Positions 1-6,738 of a stretch of DNA of 6,832 nucleotides are shown here, one piece after another. The position numbers and the translations under genes are program-made. The stretch lies in contig DDJQ01000092.1 of assembly GCA_002339125.1 (NCBI GenBank), positions 13,385-20,216 of the forward strand. Reading direction: 5' to 3'. Below the pieces are notes generated by a model. That model ran no database searches. It was not told the DNA's origin and was given only the letters and a program-made list of their open reading frames with translations. Position 1 is the first letter of the stretch. Each line of letters starts with the position of its first letter. The DNA comes from Alteromonadaceae bacterium UBA2620. Lineage in GTDB: Bacteria; Pseudomonadota; Gammaproteobacteria; Enterobacterales; Alteromonadaceae.

Positions 1-1380
1 GGTTTGCGACTCCTGAGGTTCTTCGCCCGGTAATACGGTAGCGCCCTGACGAGTGCGCACAACCGTAGCTAAGTCGCTGTCGCGGGCACCGGTTACCGTT
101 TCAAGCTGGTAAGCGAAGTAGCGGCTTTCACCGGCCACAAAAGGTGCCTCAGGTACCCAGTAAGCCACAATGTTGTCGTGGGTTTCAGATTTAGTGGGGA
201 TTTCCACCACTTCCAGACGGCCTTTTTCAAACCCCGCCTGTGGTGTTACCCATAAACCCGGGCGCTGGTGATAATTCGCTTCGCCATCAAGGTAGCTGGC
301 AAAGTCGGTGTCGCGTTGCATGACACCAAACCCTTTTGGCGCACTGTCACTCATCGACGTGATTTGCAGTTGTGCAGGGTTAGTCAGTACACGCCAGATT
401 TGTTCGCCGCTCTCGGTGATCATGTTCACACCATCACTGTCGTGCACTTCAGGACGATAATCGTCGGGCACTACAGCCGTATTTTCACCGTATAAAAACA
501 TACTGGTGAAAGGGGCAACGCCAAGCTTGGCAACGTCTTCGCGAGCAAATAACCAGCTTTGTACTTTTACGTTGGTCTCGTCACCCGGAGTAATAATAAA
601 TTTATAGGCGCCGCTTACCGAGGGGCTCTCCAGGCGGGCATAAATCATCATGGGTTGACCCTGACCCGGCTCAATTAGCCAGAACTTGGTGAAATGCGGA
701 AACTCTTCCCCTTCAGGCAGGCCAGTATCGATAGCCAGGCCTCGCGCTGAAATGCCGTAGACATGCTCTTTACCAATCAGGCGGAAATAAGAAGCGCCCA
801 GGAATACGGCAAATTCGTCTTTGTATTGTTGGTTTTTAATCGGGAAGTGAATACGAAAACCGGCATAGCCATTGTCATCGTCGGTTTCCTTTGCCAGCGG
901 AGCGGCATCGCCATCATAGCGGAACGCTTCACGCTCGAACGGTAAACGTTTGGGCTGATTGTCTGCGCCGATAGTGTATACAGTGACCGGCTGCTGATAC
1001 AAAAAGCCAGGGTGGAAAAACTGTACTTCATAAGGATTCTCACCGCGCCATAAGCTCTTGTCGGCTTTAAAACGGATTGCTCGGTAAGTTTGGTAGTTCA
1101 TTTCTTTTAGCGCGTCAGACAGTTCATGATCGTCTGTTTCGTAGGCCTGGGTAGCCGACTGACGAGCTTCTTCAATTACGCTGTTTAAAATAGGCGCTGA
1201 TTCGGGTGGCAGGTTTTGCGCTGACACTTCTTCGGCCTGAGTCACTGCCGCGCCGCATAGCATAAGAATGACACATGCGAACGCACGTACTGAATAAACG
1301 ATTGTGCGGTCACTGAAAACCGGACCGCCGGCTGATAATGCAGCCAGATAATGAGGTAAAAACCGTTTGGTTGGTGGCAT
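1..1380 (-). CDS. opgG: Periplasmic glucan biosynthesis protein, OpgG/MdoG family (3' end outside window)
   Basis: This gene makes a periplasmic protein of the OpgG/OpgD family, which acts on the beta-1,2-glucan backbone of osmoregulated periplasmic glucans and normally works with the inner-membrane glucosyltransferase OpgH. The reading frame is open for 460 codons from the ATG at 1380 to the window edge. E. coli OpgG is about 511 residues, so part of the C-terminal domain is missing here only because of the window. Family-typical segments are GASYFRLIG (195-203), VYGISARGLAIDT (207-219) followed by LPEGEEFP (221-228), and EIPTKSETHDNIVAYW (393-408). The start is supported by GGAG at 1390-1387, 6 nt upstream, and no other ATG, GTG or TTG occurs in frame before Met40. 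The signal peptide is unusual: about 32 polar residues precede the hydrophobic core (33-46), with likely cleavage after A49. There is no twin-arginine motif, which favours OpgG over OpgD. An opgH gene would be expected beyond position 1. Confidence 0.93.
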   Translation of the reverse strand, partial: MPPTKRFLPHYLAALSAGGPVFSDRTIVYSVRAFACVILMLCGAAVTQAEEVSAQNLPPESAPILNSVIEEARQSATQAYETDDHELSDALKEMNYQTYRAIRFKADKSLWRGENPYEVQFFHPGFLYQQPVTVYTIGADNQPKRLPFEREAFRYDGDAAPLAKETDDDNGYAGFRIHFPIKNQQYKDEFAVFLGASYFRLIGKEHVYGISARGLAIDTGLPEGEEFPHFTKFWLIEPGQGQPMMIYARLESPSVSGAYKFIITPGDETNVKVQSWLFAREDVAKLGVAPFTSMFLYGENTAVVPDDYRPEVHDSDGVNMITESGEQIWRVLTNPAQLQITSMSDSAPKGFGVMQRDTDFASYLDGEANYHQRPGLWVTPQAGFEKGRLEVVEIPTKSETHDNIVAYWVPEAPFVAGESRYFAYQLETVTGARDSDLATVVRTRQGATVLPGEEPQESQT

Positions 1381-1506
1381 TGCTATCTCCATTTGATTCA
1401 AAGCAGCCAGAAAAACTACAGTGACTAGAGCAAATGCCGATCCAACCTTGTTACTTTGCACACAAATTAAAATAAAAACATTACTTATTAGTAGGTTAGA
1501 GACTAA

Positions 1507-1535
1507 ATTAATTCATGATGAGTCTTTCTGTTCAA
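1507..1535 (-). promoter_or_regulatory. Candidate sigma-70 promoter for opgG
   Basis: On the minus strand, TTGAAC (1535-1530) and ATTAAT (1512-1507) are separated by 17 nt, each matching the consensus at four of six positions. This would give a leader of roughly 120 nt before the opgG start. An alternative is the exact TATAAT at 1557-1552, which lacks a convincing -35 box. Both are weak predictions from pattern matching in an AT-rich region. Confidence 0.25.
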
Positions 1536-1713
1536 AAAACACACCGTGAAAATTATACTTTAGGCTAATCAGGTGTAGGTATTTAGCAACACTTTTGACA
1601 AAACACTTGTTTAAAAATCAACCTAAACACCACTTCAACCTTTCCGAAAAACGTTCTTAAAAGTATATAAACAACTGTTTAGTAAGCATTAATTTGCTTT
1701 TACTTAACTTATT

Positions 1714-1743
1714 TTTACACCTTGGCCCAATGCTTGCGATAGT
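1714..1743 (+). promoter_or_regulatory. Candidate sigma-70 promoter (extended -10) for the barrel gene
   Basis: TTTACA (1714-1719, five of six consensus bases) is followed after 18 nt by GATAGT (1738-1743, four of six), and the -10 is preceded by TGC at 1735-1737, an extended -10 element. Transcription would start near 1750, leaving a short leader of about 38 nt that includes the Shine-Dalgarno. A competing, weaker candidate is TTTCCG (1641-1646) with TATATA (1664-1669) at 17-nt spacing. Confidence 0.35.
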
Positions 1744-1773
1744 CCTGACAGCAAAACGCTTTATGTTTTTTCT

Positions 1774-1780
1774 TAAGGAG
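1774..1780 (+). promoter_or_regulatory. Strong Shine-Dalgarno TAAGGAG for the barrel gene
   Basis: TAAGGAG is a seven-base match to the anti-Shine-Dalgarno complement, placed 7 nt before the ATG at 1788. It fixes the start codon and suggests efficient translation, as expected for an abundant outer-membrane protein. Confidence 0.85.
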
Positions 1781-1787
1781 TACCACG

Positions 1788-2336
1788 ATGAAAGCATCTT
1801 CAATTATCGCCATCACCGCGTTGTCGGCTTCCATGTTTTCGCTATCCGCTGCTGCTGATACGCCCGACTGGCGCTATGTAGAAGGCGGTTACCTGAGCTA
1901 TGACGGCGATGGTGGCTTCGATCCGGACGGTTTACAGGTTAATGGGAAGTATTTACTCGATCCCAACTTTTACGTGAACGGCGAGTTTGGCTGGGCAGAG
2001 ACCGGCAATATTGATTTCACCACTGTGACTCTTGGTGGTGGTTATCGCTTAGCTTTAAATAGCACGACCGATGCCTATGTTGGCGCGAATTTCGAACGCA
2101 TTGATGCGGATTTTTACGATGACAATGGCTACAGCCTGAATGCAGGGGTACGCAGCATGTTAACACCTGAGCTGGAAGTAAACGGTGAGCTGGGCTACCT
2201 GGATTTAGACGACGGCGACATTACCCTAAAAGCCGGTGCCTATTACTACTTCAACCCGCAATTTGCGGTAGGTGCCAATTATGAGTTTATGGACGACGCG
2301 GATGTATTTCAGCTTTCCGCCCGTTACGCGTTTTAA
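1788..2336 (+). CDS. Small acidic outer-membrane beta-barrel protein (Ax21/OmpA-barrel-like)
   Basis: The product is a 182-residue secreted protein predicted to form a small barrel in the outer membrane. It begins with a typical signal peptide: Lys2, a hydrophobic core at 6-19, and likely cleavage after A23, leaving about 159 residues. The mature part is a series of short alternating hydrophobic and aromatic segments that read as 8-10 beta strands joined by Asp/Gly/Asn-rich turns. It ends in ARYAF, with the terminal Phe and alternating aromatics that form the usual signal for the BAM assembly machine. Segments such as VEGGY, GLQVNGKYLLDPNFYV and GVRSMLTPELEVNGELGY resemble the Ax21-type family of small barrels; this is from memory and not a search. 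The mature chain has about 28 Asp/Glu against 7 Lys/Arg, so it is strongly acidic, in line with a marine or saline lifestyle. It stands alone, with its own ribosome site and downstream terminators. Its substrate or partner cannot be told from sequence. Confidence 0.85.
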   Translation: MKASSIIAITALSASMFSLSAAADTPDWRYVEGGYLSYDGDGGFDPDGLQVNGKYLLDPNFYVNGEFGWAETGNIDFTTVTLGGGYRLALNSTTDAYVGANFERIDADFYDDNGYSLNAGVRSMLTPELEVNGELGYLDLDDGDITLKAGAYYYFNPQFAVGANYEFMDDADVFQLSARYAF

Positions 2337-2348
2337 TTAGCAGTTTAC

Positions 2349-2380
2349 GCCCTGCATACAAGGACGAGGCGGGGCTTTTT
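2349..2380 (+). terminator. Weak possible terminator after the barrel gene
   Basis: GCCCTG (2349-2354) can pair with CGGGGC (2370-2375), including one G-T pair, around a 15-nt loop, followed directly by TTTTT (2376-2380). The stem is short and the loop large, so this would at best assist the stronger hairpin downstream. Confidence 0.35.
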
Positions 2381-2401
2381 ATTCCTCAATCCCTCAGAAG
2401 T

Positions 2402-2433
2402 AAAATGCCGGATGTGGGTCCGGCATTTTTTTG
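2402..2433. terminator. Strong bidirectional rho-independent terminator between convergent genes
   Basis: The arms AAAATGCCGGA (2402-2412) and TCCGGCATTTT (2419-2429) are perfectly complementary over 11 bp with a 6-nt loop. On the plus strand the T run extends to 2432, so it should stop transcription from the barrel gene efficiently. On the minus strand the hairpin lies 28 nt after the stop of the M16 partner gene, and the arm itself supplies a shorter T run (TTTTA), so it can also end the peptidase operon. Confidence 0.9.
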
Positions 2434-2456
2434 TTTAGTTCAGCGTTATCTTGCTC

Positions 2457-3842
2457 CTACTGATAGGCTTGTAGTGCTTTAACTTCTTTTAACTGTGGCG
2501 TGACCGTTGCCGTATCGCCCACAATGGTCAGGTGCATACTGGCACTGTCCAGGTATTTTCTCGCAATATTACTCACTTCCTCGGGTGTCACACCATGCAC
2601 ATTCTGCACATAGTCAGTAAGGTATGTTTTATCCAGACCATGCAGCTCTAAAAACGCTAACTGCGAAATAATCGCGCTTCGCGAAGAATTGCGCAGTACA
2701 AAAATACCCGCCATGTAGTTTTGCACGCCTTTAAGCTCCTCAGCCGTGGGGGCTTCGCTGGCCAGCAATTCAATCTCTTTAAAAATTTCGACCAGGGATG
2801 CGCCGGTGACTTCGGCAGTCACATCTGCCCCTTCATACCATACCGCACTGCCAACCCGGTCGACCACAGCAGAACGCGGCGAATAGGTGTAGCCTTTATC
2901 TTCACGAATGTTGGTAGTAATGCGGCTGGAGAATGCGCCACCCAGCAGGGTGTTCATTACGCTGAGTTTGGTATAGTCCGGATGGGTAGCATCTACCGTG
3001 GCCAGCCCCAGCCGCAACGTTGACTGTGGTGCGCCTTCTCGCTCAATCAACTCAAGGGTAGGGCCCGGTTTGGTAAGCACCGTTTTTGCCGCCCGCGCCT
3101 CGCCTGCCTGCCAGTCGGCAAATGCCGCTTTAACGGCTTTACTAACGGCCGTCTGATCAAAGACGCCAGACACATATAAATGGCTCCGATTCGGCACAAG
3201 GTTAGACGAAATAAAAGTTTTCGTATCATCTACCGTTAATGCCGCCAGGCTTTCAGTGGTGGGATACAATCGGCCATAGGGATGATTACCATAAATTGAC
3301 TGGTAAAAAGCCTCGGTAGCAATCCCGGAAGGACTGGATTTTTGCACTGCGAGGTTACGCTGGCTATCAGTTTTAAGCCGCGCCAGGTCGGCTTCAGCAA
3401 AGCTGGCGTTCATCACCATATCAGCCAGTACGTCCACCGCGTCCGGGGTAAATTCGCCAAGTACATCCATGCCTATAAAGCTGGAGTCCATGCCCACGCT
3501 GGTTGCAATCTCACCGCCCATACTGGCAACCGCTTCTGCGAGGGCCTTGGCAGACTGGGTGTCTGTGCCCTGACGCAACATATCGAAGCTCAGGTCGGCT
3601 AGCCAGACCTTTTCACCATCATCAATATTACCTGTATTGGTAACCAGCCTGATAGTGGCTTTAGGGGTACTGCCATAAGGAATAAAGGTTACCTTCAGGC
3701 CATTGTCCAGTGTCATTTCCTGTGTAGCAGGTACGGTAAAATCGCCTGGCGTACCACCAGCCGGTGGCATTTCCTTAGCGCTCACCGACAATGTCAGCAC
3801 CGTTAAAAGCGAAGAAGCCAGAAGTGTTTTGACTAATTTCAT
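2457..3842 (-). CDS. M16B peptidase-family subunit without zinc site, periplasmic
   Basis: This 461-residue protein has the two-domain M16 (pitrilysin/processing peptidase) fold but is predicted not to bind zinc. A signal peptide covers residues 1-22 (core LLASSLLTVLTLSV, cleavage VSA/KE), so it works in the periplasm. The N-terminal domain begins around LDNGLKV (45-51). Where active members have HxxEH, this protein reads ADLSFDML (82-89): both His positions are Asp (D83, D87) and the Glu is Phe (F86). At the spacing of the downstream Glu ligand there is N163. The C-terminal domain keeps the substrate-binding Arg/Tyr pair in IREDKGYTY (R313, Y320), after GGAFSSR. It starts 2 nt after the stop of the zinc-containing M16 gene, and its Shine-Dalgarno GGAG (3853-3850) lies inside the last codons of that gene, so translation is probably coupled. 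By analogy with the Sphingomonas SPH2681/SPH2682 M16B heterodimer, it likely completes the substrate site of the upstream protein. Confidence 0.92.
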   Translation of the reverse strand: MKLVKTLLASSLLTVLTLSVSAKEMPPAGGTPGDFTVPATQEMTLDNGLKVTFIPYGSTPKATIRLVTNTGNIDDGEKVWLADLSFDMLRQGTDTQSAKALAEAVASMGGEIATSVGMDSSFIGMDVLGEFTPDAVDVLADMVMNASFAEADLARLKTDSQRNLAVQKSSPSGIATEAFYQSIYGNHPYGRLYPTTESLAALTVDDTKTFISSNLVPNRSHLYVSGVFDQTAVSKAVKAAFADWQAGEARAAKTVLTKPGPTLELIEREGAPQSTLRLGLATVDATHPDYTKLSVMNTLLGGAFSSRITTNIREDKGYTYSPRSAVVDRVGSAVWYEGADVTAEVTGASLVEIFKEIELLASEAPTAEELKGVQNYMAGIFVLRNSSRSAIISQLAFLELHGLDKTYLTDYVQNVHGVTPEEVSNIARKYLDSASMHLTIVGDTATVTPQLKEVKALQAYQ

Positions 3843-3844
3843 GG

Positions 3845-5317
3845 TTATTCTCCCTGTGCCTGTGATTCGTCGGCCGGCGCTTCTCCGGGCGTAACGGTAA
3901 GAATGGTGCGATTGGTGGGGCGCAGGTAGTCTTTCACCGTTTGCATAATAAGCTCCGGGGTTACCTGCTTAAAGTTGGCTTCCAGTTCATTGATCTTTTG
4001 CGGTTTATCGTCAAACAACGCAAAACTGGCCAGCAGATCGGCGCGGCCGAAACCGTAGAAACCGTCGATGGAATCGAACAGACTGGAACGGATCTTCACG
4101 ATCGCTCGTGACATCTCTTCTTCGCTGAGAGGTTTTTCAGCTAACTGATTAACCACAGAATCAATAGCAGAGGTAATAGTTTCCTGGCTCACGGTGTCGT
4201 CGTGGGTAAAGGAGCTCATCCATAACATGGGGCCGTTGTAGTTAAACATATTGCCAAGCAGGTAGTTAATCCCGCCACCCACACTGCCGGTAATTTGTTT
4301 ATTTTTTACCAGTTCCTGATACAACAGGCTGTCTTCACCCTGCACCAGGATCTGGTCGATGATGCCCATGGCATAGTATTCAGGGGTATCCCTTGGCGGC
4401 ATTTTATAGGCAAAGGCATAGGCTGGTTTAGGCGCCAGCTTATCGTATTTATTAAAGACCTTTTCTTTTTCCTGGCGTAGCTCAGATAAATCCGGCTGCG
4501 GCGCGATCTCAGCCGCCGGAATATCACCAAAGTACTTCTCGATCATGGCTTTTGCTTCGGCCACATCAATATCGCCTACCACAGCGAGCGCAGCATTATT
4601 CGGCGCATAGTACATGTCAAAAAATCCCGCCACATCTTCAAGATTGGCCGCGTCCAGGTCGGCCAAATCACCGTAAAAATTGTGCGCGTTATACCAGTTA
4701 TTAAAGGCATACTGAGGCATGTCCAGCCAGGGGAAACCACCATAAGGCTGGTTAAGCACATTGACTTTTACCTCGTTTTTCACCACGCCCTGCTGGTTAG
4801 TCAGGTTTTCCTGAGTGATGGCCAGACCTTTCATTCGATCGGCTTCAGCCCATAAAAAGGTTTCCAGTTTGTGCGCCGGGACAATCTCAAAATAATTGGT
4901 GAAGTCAAAACGGGTCGAGCCATTTAGTACGCCGCCGTTATCATTTACCAATTTAATGAACTCCATCTTGCCAAGGTTTTCGGAGCCCTGAAACATCATA
5001 TGCTCAAACAAATGAGCAAAGCCGGTACGGTCTTTTGGCTCATTCCGAAACCCGATGTTGTAGTACACCGCAACGGTAACCGTAGGGGCGGTATCGTCTT
5101 TGGATAAAACCACTTTAAGGCCATTGTCGAGCTTGAAATATTCTACCGGGACATTGTAATCCACGTTCATATCTACGCCGCTGGCAGCATCGGCGATGGT
5201 TTTGGCATCCGGCATAGCCGCCGCACTACCGGACTGTGCATCATTCTGCGCTGGCTGACTACAGCCCATCAACCAGACAGACATCACGCCCGCTGCAATT
5301 ACAGAGAGTGTTCTCAT
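3845..5317 (-). CDS. Zinc-dependent M16 family metallopeptidase, lipoprotein
   Basis: A 490-residue zinc endopeptidase of family M16, first gene of a two-gene operon. The ATG at 5317 is chosen over the ATG at 5371 because it directly opens a lipoprotein signal peptide (MRTLSVIAAGVMSVWLMG, lipobox LMGC, lipidated Cys19) and is preceded by AAGAGAA. The longer reading adds 18 residues with no ribosome site. Ser at +2 after the lipidated Cys favours sorting to the outer membrane. A low-complexity Ala/Ser/Gln/Asp linker (about 20-50) leads to the peptidase domain. The inverted zinc motif is HLFEH (H102, E105, H106), and E182 in GVVKNE lies 76 residues after H106, matching the family's third ligand. 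The C-terminal domain segment SLLYQELVKNKQITGS (330-345) aligns with the usual R...Y region but has V337 and G344 instead of Arg and Tyr. It therefore probably needs the product of the next gene to bind substrate. The physiological substrate is unknown; turnover of periplasmic peptides or misfolded fragments is a guess. Confidence 0.93.
   Translation of the reverse strand: MRTLSVIAAGVMSVWLMGCSQPAQNDAQSGSAAAMPDAKTIADAASGVDMNVDYNVPVEYFKLDNGLKVVLSKDDTAPTVTVAVYYNIGFRNEPKDRTGFAHLFEHMMFQGSENLGKMEFIKLVNDNGGVLNGSTRFDFTNYFEIVPAHKLETFLWAEADRMKGLAITQENLTNQQGVVKNEVKVNVLNQPYGGFPWLDMPQYAFNNWYNAHNFYGDLADLDAANLEDVAGFFDMYYAPNNAALAVVGDIDVAEAKAMIEKYFGDIPAAEIAPQPDLSELRQEKEKVFNKYDKLAPKPAYAFAYKMPPRDTPEYYAMGIIDQILVQGEDSLLYQELVKNKQITGSVGGGINYLLGNMFNYNGPMLWMSSFTHDDTVSQETITSAIDSVVNQLAEKPLSEEEMSRAIVKIRSSLFDSIDGFYGFGRADLLASFALFDDKPQKINELEANFKQVTPELIMQTVKDYLRPTNRTILTVTPGEAPADESQAQGE
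3850..3853 (-). promoter_or_regulatory. Shine-Dalgarno of the M16 partner gene, embedded in the upstream gene
   Basis: GGAG on the minus strand sits within the Gly-Glu-stop codons of the upstream peptidase, 7 nt before the ATG at 3842. Ribosomes ending the first gene are placed to start the second, which would help keep the two subunits in balanced amounts. Confidence 0.75.
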
Positions 5318-5410
5318 AATGTTCTCTTGTGTCGTTAGAGTAAGGTTTATAAGATTTACCCACAGCCACACAATCGGCTATGAGTATATTGTTAATCCCA
5401 GCATGCGCGC

Positions 5411-5430
5411 TGTTGAAAGATTGGTCAACA
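5411..5430. repeat. Inverted repeat, possible operator of the M16 operon
   Basis: TGTTGA (5411-5416) and TCAACA (5425-5430) are perfect inverted arms around an 8-nt spacer, about 94-113 bp upstream of the peptidase start. The geometry is that of a dimeric regulator's binding site. It lies between the two candidate -10 elements (CATAAA at 5458-5453 and TATACT at 5388-5383). Six-base arms can occur by chance, and no regulator gene is present in the window. Confidence 0.35.
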
Positions 5431-5452
5431 CTCAGAAATACTTTGAAAAGAT

Positions 5453-5482
5453 TTTATGCCTTTACAGCCCGTTAGCGCTCAA
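5453..5482 (-). promoter_or_regulatory. Candidate promoter for the M16 operon
   Basis: On the minus strand TTGAGC (5482-5477) and CATAAA (5458-5453) are 18 nt apart, each matching four of six consensus bases, just after the yheU stop. A second possible -10, TATACT (5388-5383, five of six), has no good -35. No convincing terminator separates yheU from this operon, so some read-through is also possible. Confidence 0.25.
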
Positions 5483-5485
5483 GGC

Positions 5486-5716
5486 CTATTCTTCACCGGC
5501 TGGTTGGTAGCTGTCGGCGGGGCGGATATCTACAGTCTCATGCAGCTCAGAATACACTAGAATTGCCTCGCCGCTTTTGAGTTTGACAATGACTTGCTCA
5601 ACCTTATCAGCAAACGCCGCCTCAATTTCGCCGTAATCGGTGCCTTCACGCAGCACAAACTCCCGTGCAATATTATTTAGCGTATCCGGTGTAAGTTCAT
5701 CGATAGGGATAATCAT
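5486..5716 (-). CDS. yheU: UPF0270 family protein YheU
   Basis: A 76-residue cytoplasmic protein of the UPF0270 family, whose function is not established. It matches E. coli YheU (about 72 residues) closely in the order of motifs: MIIPIDELTPDTLNN at the N-terminus, EFVLREGTDYGE (19-30), a charged helix, and GEAILVYSELHETVDI (49-64). The C-terminal tail (SYQPAGEE) is variable in the family. The ATG at 5716 overlaps the TGA stop of yheT in an ATGA arrangement, and a GGAG Shine-Dalgarno lies at 5725-5722 with 5-nt spacing, so the two genes are probably translationally coupled. The same yheT-yheU order exists in enterobacteria, which supports orthology. It has no signal peptide or membrane segment. 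Confidence 0.95.
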   Translation of the reverse strand: MIIPIDELTPDTLNNIAREFVLREGTDYGEIEAAFADKVEQVIVKLKSGEAILVYSELHETVDIRPADSYQPAGEE

Positions 5717-6738
5717 GCAGACTCCGTAGTTGTGGGTAAATAATCGCTAACAAAACGCAGCACTCGTTGATGCAGCCACACCTCTGGCTTCGTTGGTGTG
5801 CCCTGCATAAAACCCACGTGGCCGCCGGTTTCACTGAGTTCAACGGTTACGTTATGCGCCAGTTCCTGCTCCCGCGGGATCACCAGATGATTCATAAAGG
5901 GGTCGTCCAGCGCATGCAGAATAAGCGTAGGGCAATGAATGGCTTTTAAAAAATAATAGGCGCTGCACTTCTCGTAGTAATCTTTGGCATCGGCATAACC
6001 ATGCAGCGGAGCGGTGACCAGATTATCAAATTGCCAGAACGTTTGTATGCCTTCAACATCGGCTTCGCTGATTTGCAAAATATCGCGGTAATCAATGCGC
6101 TGCATTTTCTTGAGCAGGTTGTTCTTCATGCTGCCAAGCAGGTACTTCTGATACACCTTAGAAAAGCCCTGATTTACGCTGGTAGCACACTCATCGAGTT
6201 TTAACGGTGCCGACACTGCTACCGCGGCTTTTAACCCCAGGCTGTCCGGGTGTTCACCGAGCAGTTTAAGCAGCATATTACCACCCAGGGAAAAGCCAAT
6301 AGCGGCTTTAGGTGTATCAGGGTAGCGTTGCTGCAAAAGATTGATTACCCAAGCCGGATCGCCGGTTTCACCGGAGTGATACGCTCTTGGCGTTAAGTTA
6401 ATCTCGCCACTGCAACCACGAAAGTGCATCATCACCACCTGCCAGCCGCCCTGGCTGAGAGTAGCCATCATATCGTTGGCGTAATGGGAGTGCATGGAGC
6501 CTTCCAGGCCGTGGAACATCACCACCATCCCGGTTAATAGGTGCGGCGCGGGCCCCCAGGCCAAATCCAGAAAATCACCGTCGTCGAGCTTAATGCGCTC
6601 CATGGTGTATGTCAGTGGTAAGCGGCGCTGAATAAAGCGCGGCCAGATGGTTTGAATATGCCGGTTACGTGCCCAACGCGGTGCGTTAAAGCTGCTCTTA
6701 ACAATACTTCCGTGTGATTGATTGGTCCGTATGGTCAT
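5713..6738 (-). CDS. yheT: Alpha/beta hydrolase YheT
   Basis: A 341-residue predicted cytoplasmic hydrolase of the YheT/ABHD-type alpha/beta hydrolase family. The natural substrate is unknown; esterase activity on short acyl esters is a general inference from the fold. The oxyanion segment is FHGLEGS (75-81), followed by the family signature MHFRGCSGE (104-112) and YHSGET (120-125). The nucleophile elbow is GFSLGGN with Ser150; the acid is in HALDDPF (Asp278 or Asp279); the His is in GGHVGF (His307). The triad is complete and length equals E. coli YheT (about 340). Further shared blocks are GFSKVYQKYLL (191-201) and HGYADAKDYY (246-255). The ATG at 6738 is the only sensible start: a stop codon lies upstream in frame with no alternative initiation codon between. 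The region just before it lacks a good Shine-Dalgarno. The gene overlaps yheU by 4 nt. Confidence 0.95.
   Translation of the reverse strand: MTIRTNQSHGSIVKSSFNAPRWARNRHIQTIWPRFIQRRLPLTYTMERIKLDDGDFLDLAWGPAPHLLTGMVVMFHGLEGSMHSHYANDMMATLSQGGWQVVMMHFRGCSGEINLTPRAYHSGETGDPAWVINLLQQRYPDTPKAAIGFSLGGNMLLKLLGEHPDSLGLKAAVAVSAPLKLDECATSVNQGFSKVYQKYLLGSMKNNLLKKMQRIDYRDILQISEADVEGIQTFWQFDNLVTAPLHGYADAKDYYEKCSAYYFLKAIHCPTLILHALDDPFMNHLVIPREQELAHNVTVELSETGGHVGFMQGTPTKPEVWLHQRVLRFVSDYLPTTTESA

Larger units (their letters stand above)
1381..1787. other. AT-rich divergent intergenic spacer between opgG and the barrel gene
   Basis: This 407-bp stretch separates two divergently transcribed genes and holds no recognisable coding sequence or RNA gene. 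It is clearly richer in A and T than the flanking genes. It contains candidate promoters in both directions (listed separately). At 1595-1600 there is an exact TTGACA inside the small palindrome TTTTGACAAAA (1593-1603), but no good -10 lies at the right distance downstream on the plus strand. The 7-mer AACACTT occurs twice around it (1588-1594 and 1602-1608), 14 bp apart. A perfect TATAAT is present on the minus strand (1557-1552) without a recognisable -35. The length and structure would allow regulator binding, but no specific regulator can be named. Confidence 0.6.

Noticed and set aside
777..1043. 88-residue minus-strand open frame (and a 60-residue plus-strand one at 763-945)
   Set aside because: Both lie inside the opgG coding sequence in other frames, lack ribosome sites and show no family resemblance.
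1..1380. Assignment as OpgD instead of OpgG
   Set aside because: OpgD proteins carry a twin-arginine signal; no RR motif is present in the N-terminal 50 residues, and the shared motifs read closer to OpgG.
2337..2456. Small RNA gene between the convergent genes
   Set aside because: The structure present is explained by a terminator pair; there is no separate promoter or additional conserved-looking structure.
5318..5371. Longer start of the M16 lipoprotein at 5371, adding 18 residues
   Set aside because: No ribosome site precedes it, and it would put a polar stretch before a perfect lipoprotein signal peptide that begins at the ATG at 5317.
5453..5485. GCCTT/AAGGC hairpin after yheU as a terminator
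   Set aside because: Only 5 bp of stem with a long loop and no T run following; it would not be expected to terminate transcription.
5319..5510. 63-residue plus-strand open frame in the spacer between yheU and the M16 operon
   Set aside because: It overlaps the ends of both neighbouring genes on the opposite strand, has no Shine-Dalgarno and its composition does not look like a protein.
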